This document shows positions 31,551 to 42,292 of a DNA stretch of 64,000 bases, piece after piece (the stretch's first letter is position 1; each line of letters opens with the position of its first letter). The position numbers and the translations under genes are program-made. The stretch comes from Centrapalus pauciflorus (taxonomy: Eukaryota > Streptophyta > Magnoliopsida > Asterales > Asteraceae): positions 1 to 64,000 of the forward strand of contig JAANYP010002035.1 of assembly GCA_020465985.1 (NCBI GenBank), read 5' to 3'. The notes below the pieces were generated by a model, which was given only the letters and a program-made list of their open reading frames with translations, made no database searches and was not told where the DNA came from.

Positions 31551-32939
31551 TTGAGAGGAATGGATAAGCACTTTGAAATCAAGGCAGATGGATGTCGATA
31601 CTTCATGGACAGAATTTGTCTTCCAAAATTCGGAGGAGTAAGGAAGCTGGTCATGGATGAAGGACATAAAACAAGATATGCTATTCATCCAGGGTCAGAT
31701 AAGATGTACCACGACTTGAAGGGAATGTACTGGTGGCCAAACATGAAGGCTGACATTGCTACATATGTCAGCAAGTGCTTAACGTGTTTGATAGTTAAGG
31801 CTGAGCACCAGAAACCATTAGGATTGTTAGTTCAACCAGAAATACCTCAGTGGAAGTGCGAGAACATCACCATGGACTTCATCACCAAGTTGCCAAAGAC
31901 TTCTGGAGGTTATGACACCATTTGGGTGATTGTGGATCGACTTACCAAGATCGCACACTTCCTGCCAATCAAGGAGACTGATAAGATGGATAAGTTAACA
32001 CGAATCTATCTTAAAGAAATCGTCTCAAGGCATGGAGTGCCAGTATCAATTATATCAGACAGGGACAGCCGGTTCACATCAATATTTTGGCAATCGTTGC
32101 AAGAAGCACTGGGTACACGCCTAGATATGAGCACAGCCTATAACCCGCAAACGGATGGTCAGAGTGAAAGGACGATTCAGACTTTGGAAGACATGCTAAG
32201 GGCATGTGTTATCGACTTTGGCAAAAGTTGGGACAGGCACCTGCCATTAGTCGAGTTTTCCTATAACAACAGCTATCACTCGAGTATTAAGACCGCTCCA
32301 TTCAAGGCACTCTATGGGAGAAAGTGTCGATCACCACTTTGCTGGGCTGAAGTAGGAGATAGTCAGATTACTGGACCTGAGATCTTCCAAGAGACTACAG
32401 AAAAGATAGCCCAGATTCGAAACCGACTAAAGATCGCGCGGGATCGACAGAAAAGCTATGCCGATGTTCGACGGAATGATTTGGAATTCCAAGAGGGAGA
32501 TCAAGTAATGTCGAAAGTCTCGCCTTGGAAGGGCGTAATCCATTTTGGGAAACGAGGAAAACTCAATCCTCGTTATATCGGACCACTCAAGATCACCAAA
32601 AGAATTGGCCCGGTAGCCTACCGACTGGATCTGCACCCAGAGCTTAGTAACGTTCATAATACCTTCCACGTGTCCAATCTTAAGAAGTGTCTGGCTAATG
32701 AAACACTCGTTATACCCATGGACGAGCTAGAATTAGATGATAAGTTGAACTTCATTGAGCAACCTATAGAAATAATGGACCGAGAAGTCAAGAAACTAAA
32801 ACACAGTCGGATCCCGATAATAAAAGTCACATGGAACTCTAAGCGTGGTCCTGAGTTTACGTGGGAACGCGAAGATCAGTTCCAGAAAAAATACACTAAT
32901 CTGTTCTCAAATACTCAAGCAGTGGAGAACACGAGCTAA
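31551..32939 (+). pseudogene. Integrase with chromodomain-like tail, gypsy B
   Basis: This 462-codon frame is the longest intact piece of the element. It has the H2C2 zinc domain (HPGSDKMYHDLK ... CLTCL) and the catalytic core with MDFITKLP (D), SDRDSRFTS (D) and TDGQSERT (E). The GKRGKLNPRYIGP GPY-like region and a C-terminal TWNSKRGPEFTWERE chromodomain-like motif follow. A start codon for a separate protein is not expected; it was part of pol. Confidence 0.9.
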
Positions 32940-32961
32940 ATTCGGGACGAAATTCCGTTCA

Positions 32962-32972
32962 CAGGGGGAGAC
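32962..32972 (+). other. PPT of gypsy B
   Basis: CAGGGGGAGAC lies directly before the 3' LTR start TGTAACATCC. Confidence 0.8.
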
Positions 32973-33559
32973 TGTAACATCCGATATTAAACCAGGTTAG
33001 CATCTACGACCTAATCTGTCTTTAATAGCCAATTATAACCTAATCAGTGGTCATTAGAAATTAATCAAGGTGATTAACAATGTTTATTAGAAAATTCAAC
33101 TCAATTAGAATCAAATTCATCGGTGCGATGAATCGGGAAATCAATTAATCCGATCGATTTACGATATGAGGGATTAATTCAACTAAGTATATAATTAAAT
33201 TATGATTAGTGATACTAATTATACACTAATACAATTACTTAACATTAATTATGCAAGACTAAAACAATTCATTAAAACAATGCATCCAAAAGTATTTATG
33301 AATTTACAAGAAAAAGGAAATACAAGAATACATTTCTAAATACATTTATACAAAAAAATGGAAATACACCATAACAATGGCCTTAAGGCCGGCCCTCATA
33401 GTACACACACACACACACACTTGATTTTTAATTTTATATTAAGAAGACCATGCACCATCTACATCAAATCTCCTTCCTCCATTCCCTTTCATTTCACCAT
33501 TCTCTTTCAATTCAACCAAGTGTGCACTCAACCTCCATTTGAAAGACCAAGACATTGCC

Positions 33560-33567
33560 TATAAATA
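33560..33567 (+). promoter_or_regulatory. TATA box in gypsy B LTR
   Basis: CTATAAATAGAG is a near-consensus plant TATA box. It is followed by a CT-rich, CACACCAAAACTC-type leader about 30 bases downstream, the usual look of a plant transcription start region. Confidence 0.6.
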
Positions 33568-34390
33568 GAGAGCTTCCCTTTCATTATTTTCACACCAAAA
33601 CTCTTCTTTCTTCTCTCTAAAAACCGGATCCCACACACACACCCACTACAAACATTTTCATTCAAGTGTTCTTGGTCCAAATCTTGCAAAAGTTCCAACT
33701 TCTTCTCAATTTCATACTCCAAATACATCAAAGTAAGTAAATACTAGCTTATTTCATCTTATATTTATGTTTATATAAGTCTTGCATAATATATATAATC
33801 ACCAACAACAACAACTTTCATAAAAACTCAAGTTTATAAGTTTCTAGTTTTTGTTTTTAAGTTGTTTCTTTAAATGTGTTTATGAATATATAAACACATC
33901 ATAAAATTGTTAATATTATGAAAACAAGTAATATGTATGTTTTTTATAACTCGTATACAAGTAGTCTTTGAATAAACAACAAGAATCATAAGTTATTTCA
34001 AGTTTATAAACTGCGGATTTTCGGCAGAAAATTTATATCGACTTTGAAAAATCATAACTAATTCATAACTTAACAAAATGAGTTGATTCTTGTCTCAAAA
34101 GTTAGATCTATGTCTTAACTATAGATCTGGAAGTTTTCATAATTTATTTTGGAGTTTAAGACCTCCAGAAATTATTTGGGAAACAGAAAGTTTGACAGCT
34201 CAAAAATGGCCAACATAGGGTTTTCAACAAGCTTTTTCCCTAAGCTAAACATCTCGAAAAATGGTCGTTCCTGTATCTAAAAATCCTTTGTATATAGTAG
34301 TTTAATGTCCTAGAAAACCAAAGCCTAAAACGTTTTGGAGCTTGGTCAAAAATAGCCTCAAAGTAGGCCGAAAAACCTCCGAAAAAGCTG

Positions 34391-34396
<6 letters not shown>

Positions 34397-34471
<75 letters not shown>
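34397..34471. repeat. (TA)n microsatellite within gypsy B LTR
   Basis: Uninterrupted TA dinucleotides of about 75 bp inside the LTR. Confidence 0.9.
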
Positions 34472-34475
<4 letters not shown>

Positions 34476-35407
34476 AAACTTGACGTTTTAAGTGGGTTTT
34501 ATTTATAAACTTGTAATGTTGGGTGATTTAAGACGTAAAAATTTATAAATATGTATATTATCATATATTAGATATACTAAGTTCCTATTATCATTTAGGG
34601 CTCGATTAAACTCACCCGGTGCATCATTCATCAACTTACGCTAAATAGCATTTTACGCTCGTTTTTGCCATCTCAAGTTCGGTGAGTCCTCATAGCCCCT
34701 ATTTTCACAATGTTATGTTTTGGGGTTGAAATACATACTTCGTTTTTATATGGACACGAAAACAACTTCATTTCTATTATGTATTACACATGTGGTTCCA
34801 TCCGCCCTTATATCATGAACCGTTAATTGCATTTATTTGTAAACGTGAATATATTGTGGATAGATCTATCGGCGAGTGCATATATATTTAACACATGGTA
34901 TTATGTATGAGAATACTGCACAGGGCAAACTCATTTTAATTAAGCTTCGGTTGCATGATGGTTTATATGTAATACATAACGTGGAATTTATGATTTTATA
35001 AATTCAAACTCTACTGTTGTTGTCCATACAAGTCAGATTTACGTGTAAACCTATGAGCTCACCAACAATTTTTGTTGACGTATTTTAGCGTGTATTTTCA
35101 GGAAATTAAGGCAAGTGTGCCTTCGGACGTATTTACTTTCAAGCTTCCGCATCCATGGAGTCGCATGCATATTAAAAATTAATGGAGATTTAGCTGCATT
35201 ATTTTTGATACTTTAATTATGTAATTAAATCTTTGTATTGTGCGAATATTTTTTTTTTCTTCATATCAGACTATGTAAAACATTGCTATATTTTAAAGTT
35301 TTAACGATGTATTTTAAAAACGTCCATATAGTGGTCGTTCGTTATGATTATGGTTATACTTCCGCGACGTCGCGCTTTGTTGCCAACCGGGGTAACGGGG
35401 TGTGACA

Positions 35408-35686
35408 GGAAACCTGATGACCAATGAGCAGGGTTGTGAGAGTCATCCTCACCTAAAGCCTTATTGTTCTAGACCGAACAGCAGATCTCTGATAGATGGA
35501 GATTAGAGATCTTAGGGTTGCTTTAGGGTATTGGGGACCCTCACTATATATAGAATGGGAATTAGGGTTACCATCAAACTCTAAAGCCCAATAATATTAG
35601 TTTATTAATTAATAGCCCAATAAGTCTATTAAAGATAAAGCCCAATAATTTAAACATATAAGTCCATCTAAATAGAAATTCTAACA
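35408..35686 (-). repeat. Truncated 3' LTR of element E (279 bp)
   Basis: Aligns with 56,605-56,882. About 109 bp of LTR seen at 56,496-56,604 is absent and replaced by the end of gypsy B. The minus-strand start TGTTAGAATTTC follows the PPT. Confidence 0.85.
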
Positions 35687-35697
35687 ATCTCCCACTT
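35687..35697 (-). other. PPT of element E
   Basis: Minus strand AAGTGGGAGAT lies directly before TGTTAGAATTTC. Confidence 0.75.
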
Positions 35698-35999
35698 GGA
35701 CTTATCATGTTTGAAATTATATTATAGATATCATTAGGCGTGCGTCTGTAAGTTTATCTTTTAGACTTCCGTAATCAATCTGGTCCATTACATGTGTCAG
35801 TGATGGAACCATTGCAACTTTCATCACACTTTACTAGTGATTAAACTCCGATGATCACCATACTAACACATTTAATGACATAGATCAAGTGAGTTGCATG
35901 AAAATTGTAGGAAATTTGATTGCATATTTCCAACTGGTCCAACTTTAATCTTAAATGAGATCAGTTCACAATCCTTATTGCAATGCAACCATTGCACAT

Positions 36000-37450
36000 A
36001 AGTGAGCTCAGAAAGAAATTAAAACCATAAACTTTATTCTGCAGAAAACTAGAACAATTCACAATAAAATATTCAGAACAACCTTCAATTAACTCCCACT
36101 GAAATAAGGCTACATCCGTAACAACACCTACATGAGAAATACCGTTGGTGTTAGACCTCTGGTTAGTGAGTCTGCTAGCATAGATTTTGTTCTTATGTTT
36201 ATGTGAAAAATTGTTTATCCTGAACTCTCTCTTAACAACTAGAAACTTTGTGAAATTTCTATTATTGTCGGAATAAAGCACAACTGATTTATTATCATGG
36301 TAAGTCTTTAGTTTTTAATGCAATTAATACTTGCAACACCATGATAAAATTTCACAGCCATAATCCTTTATTTGATGTCTGGTAATAAGCAATGAATTCT
36401 ACGATCATGTAAGAAAGAGCTACAAGAATCTAAACCAGAATCTTGTACTTTTACTCTCACTGTTAAACATGATGCAACCAGATGTAGAATAACTGCTATT
36501 TTAGCATCCCGTAATATCAAAGTCAAAAAACCAAATGATCTCAACATTTTCGACTTTCATATGTGAGCATATTGTATTTTGTTTTCTATCAATTGCACAT
36601 AAAATGCTTAAAATCTTTTGTATGTTATTTCTTTCAAAAATAGTTATTTGAACACTAAAATTCTTTTGGCCTTCAACTTTACAACCTTTCATGTTGAAAC
36701 TACTCGAAACAATATCGATACATCTCTTTTGTGGCAATCCAAGTATACTTCAAAACTTGTTCTATAAGTATACGAAAAAACCTGATACAAAATATGTCTT
36801 GCCAAGATCTTTCGTTAGAAATTTCTTGGTTTCCAAAAACAAAACCATTTCACTGTATACAAGTAGAGTATCAACAATATATAGTAACATCAAGATACAT
36901 TTACTCCCACTATTACCTGCAATAATTAACGATATCTACCTCAAAACCATACAAGGTAATACTTTGATAAAAATTGCAATACTACTCGGGAAAACCTAAA
37001 TTCAAACCATAGATGGATTATTCATCTTACTTAGCATAATCTTTGGATCTTCAGATTTAATATCTTTAGACTACTTTATGTAAGACGTCTCGTCAATTTC
37101 TCCACTAAGAAACGTTTCTTAATATCCATATGATATGGCTCAAGATCGAATTGATTTGTTAGTGTCATTATTATTTATAAAAGAGTCATTCTAAATATCA
37201 GAAAGAAAGTCTCTTTACAACAAACAAATCTCTTTTGAGTAAAGTCTTTAATGACTGGACATCTTTATATCTTTCAATATTACCTTTCGAAACCTTCTTA
37301 GTTTTAAGTATCTATATATAAGTAACCAATTGGTATCGTACCTTCAGGTAATTTGACAAGATTCCAAATGTCATTGTCTTTCATTGACTTTAATCGTATC
37401 TTTGATGCCATCAATCCATTAAGAGAGTTAAAACATTACATGACTTTGCA
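36000..37450 (-). pseudogene. Decayed reverse transcriptase of element E
   Basis: Read on the minus strand, 37,415-37,320 gives an RT N-terminal segment of copia type (KSMKDNDIWNLVKLPEGTIP, the usual '...W.LV.LP.G...IG' signature). About 37,135-37,080 gives MDIKKRFL, the decayed form of the MDVKTAFLNG motif. Frames are broken every few dozen codons, so only motif order identifies it. RNase H further left is not recognisable. Confidence 0.7.
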
Positions 37451-37501
37451 AAATCTGATTAGATCAGTTTTTGTAAAGCCATTGTATTACATAAATTTGG
37501 A

Positions 37502-37506
37502 GATAC
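37502..37506. repeat. TSD GATAC of copia 2 (left copy)
   Basis: GATAC here is repeated at 52,264-52,268 directly after the copia 2 right end. The match is perfect. Confidence 0.85.
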
Positions 37507-38615
37507 TGTTAGGCACAAAAAGGCCTCAGTCAAACCTGCTGTACATCTGAGGGGGAGATTTTTAATTAAACCTGTTGATGCACTTGAAGGTTGAATTTAA
37601 GGCATGTTATATGCCTTATTAAAACCTGAAAGTGATTTGCAATATCAGCCCAAAGCTGTTTACCATGTTGCATTCGTTGCAACAAAGGCAGTTTGTCCAA
37701 GCTGTTCAATCTGCTGAACAGGCTGGACACAAACTGTCTACGCTGCTCTATTCTGTTGAGCAGCTTGGACAGTCTATAAGTGTTCTGTTCTTTGTGAACA
37801 GAACCTGTTCTTTGTGAACAGGTTAAAAAATTTATGGAATATGTTTCCAAGTCCTCGTGTATTGTTTTTAGCTACAAGATCAATTTACAAGTCGAAGACA
37901 AAGTGGAAAACAGAATTGCACAGCCTGCCCATGCTGTTCTGTCACATGAAGCAAACAGATATTTGAAAAGGGTGACAGACCTTTTCTTATATCAAAATGG
38001 CATTAGAAAAAGAAGAAAGATGCAAAGTTGACATTCCTCTTTTGGTTAAAGCCTTATGCAACAGTGACAAAAAGGAAAAGACAAAGATTCGGCCATGTGA
38101 AGACAAAGTTACTTTATCAGAACGTGCAGAAAGGTGTTTTGTCCTTTTGGAAAGACTCTTCACTATCTCATCTGTCCAATGAAGAAGCTTCACTAAGATT
38201 CTCCTTTTGAATATAAAAGGAAGCTTCTAAGGATAATGAGATATCAAGAGTGTGAAATCAGAATGTGCATTGAAGTGTGTTATTCCATTCATGCAAGTCT
38301 GCTTATATAAAACAGTAGAGTGTGTCTAAGTTGTTATGTATAAGGTGTCCATCTGAGTCTTGTAAAAACAGTGAGTGCTTCTAAGTGAGTGTATTCATTG
38401 TACCTAGTCTGAGTGAGTCTTAGATTAGTTAACCAACTATTTTATCTGTCATCTCAGCTTGAACCTTTCGGCATTCAAGCTTGTTTGTAATTAACACTTG
38501 TTAATAATATACACAAACATTGAGAATAAGATTGTTAAGTTTTAAATAGTTGTATTCACCCCCCCCCCCTCTACAGCTTAGAACTATACATTTGGGAAAA
38601 CTTTTGGGACCTACA
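37507..38615 (+). repeat. 5' LTR of copia 2 (1,109 bp)
   Basis: TGTTAGGCACAAAAAGG ... GGGACCTACA. It contains two tandem CTGTTCTTTGTGAACAG hairpin units (about 37,786-37,822), promoter motifs and a poly-C tract (about 38,560-38,570). It is full length and serves as the reference for this family here. Confidence 0.93.
38176..38220 (+). promoter_or_regulatory. LTR promoter of copia 2: CCAAT and TATA box
   Basis: CCAAT at 38,176-38,180 and TATAAAAGG at 38,212-38,220, conserved in position with copia 1. Confidence 0.6.
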
Positions 38616-38617
38616 AC

Positions 38618-38629
38618 TGGTATCAGAGC
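38618..38629 (+). other. Primer binding site of copia 2
   Basis: TGGTATCAGAGC two bases after the LTR end; initiator methionine tRNA type. Confidence 0.92.
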
Positions 38630-38679
38630 AGTGTTAGAGTGTGTGTCAACTCTAGATCACTCATTCTCCTTACGTTTCC

Positions 38680-39640
38680 ATGGACAACAGTTCTGCAAGT
38701 TCCTCTTGGTATGACAATGGGTCAATGGCCAAACCCCCAATGTTCAATCATCAGAACTTCTCTGGCTGGAAGTGCAGAATGATGCTCTATTTAGAGAATC
38801 TGGATGTACAACTACCAGAGGTAGTAATGGAAGGTCCTTATGTGCCAACCTCTGTTACTACCATAACTCCTGTTGTTAAAGGAGCAGCCCCTGAAATCAG
38901 AACCTTTGAGAAGGCCAAAGCTCAATGGTCTGATGAAGACAAAATATTGGTTGCTCTGGATGCAAAAGCCAGGAATAACTTGGTTATCTCTCTGCCTGAT
39001 GATGTGTTCAAACAGGTTGAGAAGATGAAGACTGCAAAGGAGATGTGGGATACTTTGTGTACCGTCTATGATGGACCCACAATCACACTGGACAACAGGA
39101 TTAAAAATCTTGTTTGACAGTATGAACTCTTCTTTGCAAAACCAAAGGAGACAACTCACAGAAACCTACACCAGGTTTACTGCTCTTGTTAATTATCTCA
39201 AAGCTGTTGGGATCACAAAGGACAGCCTGACCCTGGTGAACAAGTTCTTGGACATCCTACCTGAAGAATGGAACTACTTTTCTACCATCTTGAGAAACTC
39301 AGGTACCATCAAAGGTATGGATCTGGTAAACTTATATGGATCTTTACTAAATGATGAGCAGTCAAGGCAGCAGAAGAGAAATGCCTTGGAAATGTCCAAG
39401 AGAGGTGCTTCCTTAGTGGCCAGCGTGAGACAACCTGTTGAGCAGGAGTGTGATGTGTTCACACAATCTGATCAACAGGCTGATGATGAAAGAGAGGAAA
39501 TGTCTGATAAGGAAGACAGTGCAGATCTTGCTAAGCTTGATGATGAGCAAATGATAGCCATGCTTGTCAAAAGGTTCAACAAGAAGAGGTTTGGAAGAAA
39601 TATGTTGCAGGGAAACTCAAATGCTGTCAAGAAGAAGGCA
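38680..39640 (+). pseudogene. N-terminal and middle gag of copia 2, interrupted by gypsy A2
   Basis: Starts MDNSSASSSWYDNG at 38,680, and has NHQNFSGWKCRMMLY and TAKEMWDTLCTVYDG as in copia 1. A TGA at 39,115-39,117 replaces an Arg codon (CGA in the homolog; a CpG-type C-to-T change). A one-base insertion near 39,150 shifts into the frame that continues to 39,640 (ETYTRFTALV ... EWNYFSTILRNSG ... KRFNKKRFGRN). There gypsy A2 cuts it. The frame resumes after the insertion at 48,822. Confidence 0.88.
39636..39640. repeat. TSD AGGCA of gypsy A2 (left copy)
   Basis: AGGCA is repeated at 48,817-48,821 on the other side of the element. The match is perfect. Confidence 0.9.
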
Positions 39641-41835
39641 TGTGACACCCTTGCCACATTAACCACCAATTACCATTCACCCAGGATTATTCACCAACAA
39701 ACAGATATATAATGATCTGATACCTTAATTAGAGTGCGGAAGCAAAATACATAATAAAATAATACAAATGTGTCAAACACCCTATGGTGCTACATAGGTT
39801 ACACATCTAAGTCTACAAATCCAAATGTATTACATCATCCCCAAAATTATTACAACATTGTTTCCATAGAACAAATACCAAGATAAACAGTGGAAATCTT
39901 CAAGTCACTTCAATAAACGTCCTAGCTAGACGGTCCCGCAGCGGATTTCCCTTTTCCTGTAAAAATTCAACAACTGAAGGGGTAAGCTAAAGCTTAGTGA
40001 ATACCATATGATTTTACACATTCTACAAATCATTATGATGCCACCCAGGGTAACCGCGGTAACACATACCGTATACCCCACACGTACTCCAAGTACGCAA
40101 ACCCGAGCCGCAGCTCCTTCGAGCTGACACTCGGCATAAGAACAACCAACCATCTGAGGCAGACATTACATCGGGGATGACCTACTGTCTATCCTGACCA
40201 CAGAGGTGTCAAACTCTTGGTCATATAGCACAGTAACATCAGAGTACAGATGCGACCACGCAGGTCCATCGAAAAGATGCACAACAAATGAACGGACATG
40301 CAACAAATATGAATGTGCATCAACATAAACGCATGTTAGTAGAATGCCAAACGAACATGAAACAACATGCCTCAGCAGGCAATGCAAACATAATGCAGAT
40401 GCAGCAATGTTAAAATCAAAGGTACTCACAGTGGGTGCGTTATTATCTTTATTCAAATTTTATTTCTCCTCGGGATTTCAACCGGATCAACCAAGTACCC
40501 CACTGTGGGTTAAACAACACCACAAGGGACCTGTAAATCATTTGTAACAACACATTGTGTTAATATCTTGTTTAATTCCATAAAACTTAATTTTTATAAG
40601 TTTTTTACCATTTTTTATCCTAAATTCGGATCCATGTCCGAATTCGGACCCCACCCGAATTCGGACCCCCAATTCGGTTCTCGTATGAATTCTAATTCGG
40701 TCCACCTATATGCCCCAATTCGGACACCTTTTAATTTCGGACCACATGCTAGTTCGGACCATATCCGAATTCGGTCTCCAACCGAATTCGGACCCTCATC
40801 CGAATTCCAACACTTAGAAATATTTTCTTTCAGTTTTGATAAATCAACTTTTCAGGACCCATCCGAATTCGGGCCCTATCCGAATTCGAATTCCTACCGA
40901 CGTACAACACTTGTAAATTTTTCTATATTAAATATCCTGAAGTTTGGGCCTCATCCGAATTCGGACCTGATCCGAGTTCATCTCGGATCCGAATTCGGAT
41001 CCCACTGTGTTCATACTTGTGCAGTTTTGTCAATTTCAGATTTAATTCCATCGTTTTTGGTACTGGTTCAATACATGGAATAACTTACACAAACTAAAAT
41101 ACATCTATTTTCAACACTTTTAACACTAATACTAACACTATTACATATCAAATAAAACCCATTATGCTCATTTTGTTCCATCCGTAGAACACACACACTA
41201 AAACACACACAAATCTCTAAAAATCATACTTAGAGGTTGATTCAGAAGTTAAAATTTTATATATAACATCTCAGATACTCGATTTGCATTAATCCATAAC
41301 AACATTAAACATGCATTAACATCTGAATCCCCAAAATCAAATTTTCGGTTTATATAAAAACCGAACCAAAAATTCTTAATAATCTGAATTTGAAGGATTT
41401 TTACCTCAAATCTTCAATTGCAGTGTTTATAAATCCTTCCAAGCAATCTTAATTCCAATTTTCAGACTTCAAATCCTAGTTTTGATGTTCTTCAATTTGT
41501 AGAGAGAGAGAGAGAGCCGAGGGATGAGAGAGAGTGTGATATTTCAAATGAAAGACCCTTTGGTCTTTTATTCCATAATTTCGAATTTTAACACTTTTAG
41601 CCCCTCAACTCAACTAGTTTATCTAAATACTGATTTTTCATCATAATTCTCATCAATAGCCTTTTAATGATCATTCTTAATAATTATTTTCACTTAATAA
41701 ATAAAAATTCTAAATTTCCATAATATGCAATCAACTTTCATAAATTCAAATACATAATCATTTTCAATAATTTAACTTAATACAAAATTTATCTAGTTAT
41801 CCCAATTACAATAAATTAAATCCGAGGATGTTACA
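39641..41835 (-). repeat. 3' LTR of gypsy A2 (2,195 bp)
   Basis: Minus strand TGTAACATCC ... GGTGTCACA. It contains about a dozen ATTCGG words at 40,624-41,005. It is 19 bp longer than its partner, explained by a 17-bp difference in the ATTCGG array and one extra GA in a GA repeat. Confidence 0.93.
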
Positions 41836-41889
41836 GCATGAGCTCCACCACGCTAAACTTCGTCCTCGAAGTTACTCGGATCCAAAAAG

Positions 41890-42282
41890 TTACGGATATT
41901 TCTTCAACATATCAGACTTAGTCTCCCAGGTATGATTCGTTCCTTTGTGATGCTTCCAACGTACAAGTACCATCTCAATTTCTTTACTTCTTAATTTCCT
42001 CACTTTCGTATCTAACACACATTCCGGCTCTTCAACATACCGGAGCCTTTCATCAATCTGCAGTTCCGTGTGATCTGCCCAATCTTCGATTTCGGTTGTG
42101 AATGACTTTCTAAGGTTTCCCACATGGAACACCGGGTGTATGCCTGACATCTCTTCAGGTAATTCCAAACGGTAAGACTGGTTTCCCACTTTCTCGATTA
42201 TCTTGAATGGTCCGACAAATCTCGGAGCCAACTTTCCTCTCTTTACAAAACGGGTAACACCTCTCATAGGTGAAACCTTCAA
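41890..42282 (-). pseudogene. C-terminal integrase/chromodomain-like tail of gypsy A2
   Basis: A 130-codon piece starting at MKVSPMRGVTRFVKRGK, the GPY-like region, and running to VRWKHHKGTNHTWE. It is out of frame with the upstream piece because of an 8-bp deletion relative to A1. It ends at TAA (41,890-41,892) where A1 has CAA, cutting about 11 residues. Confidence 0.88.
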
Positions 42283-42292
42283 ATAAACCCAA

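Larger units (their letters stand above)
28109..35407 (+). mobile_element. Ty3/gypsy element 'gypsy B', 5' LTR missing, decayed
   Basis: Gag, PR, RT, RNase H, INT, PPT and one 2.4-kb 3' LTR follow in order on the plus strand, but no 5' LTR or PBS is found upstream. The coding part carries at least five stops and two frameshifts. Its right end abuts an internal position of the element E LTR, so gypsy B once inserted into that LTR; the left junction and the other part of the LTR have been lost. The C-terminal WNSKRGPEFTWEREDQ is a chromodomain-like motif, so it is probably a chromovirus of a different family from gypsy A. Confidence 0.9.
32973..35407 (+). repeat. 3' LTR of gypsy B (2,435 bp)
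   Basis: Begins TGTAACATCC just after the PPT and ends GGGTGTGACA. It contains a TA microsatellite (about 34,397-34,471) and a promoter with TATAAATA at 33,560-33,567. Its right end joins the truncated LTR of element E without a duplicated target visible on the left. Confidence 0.88.

Noticed and set aside
36501..36999. Small frames within element E left part
   Set aside because: They are chance openings in a decayed RT region on the other frames or strand.
40568..41083. 171-codon frame rich in FGPHPNSD repeats in gypsy A2 LTR (also 47,568)
   Set aside because: The apparent repeat protein is a translation of the ATTCGG DNA repeat; it lies antisense in the LTR and is broken by the indel between LTRs.
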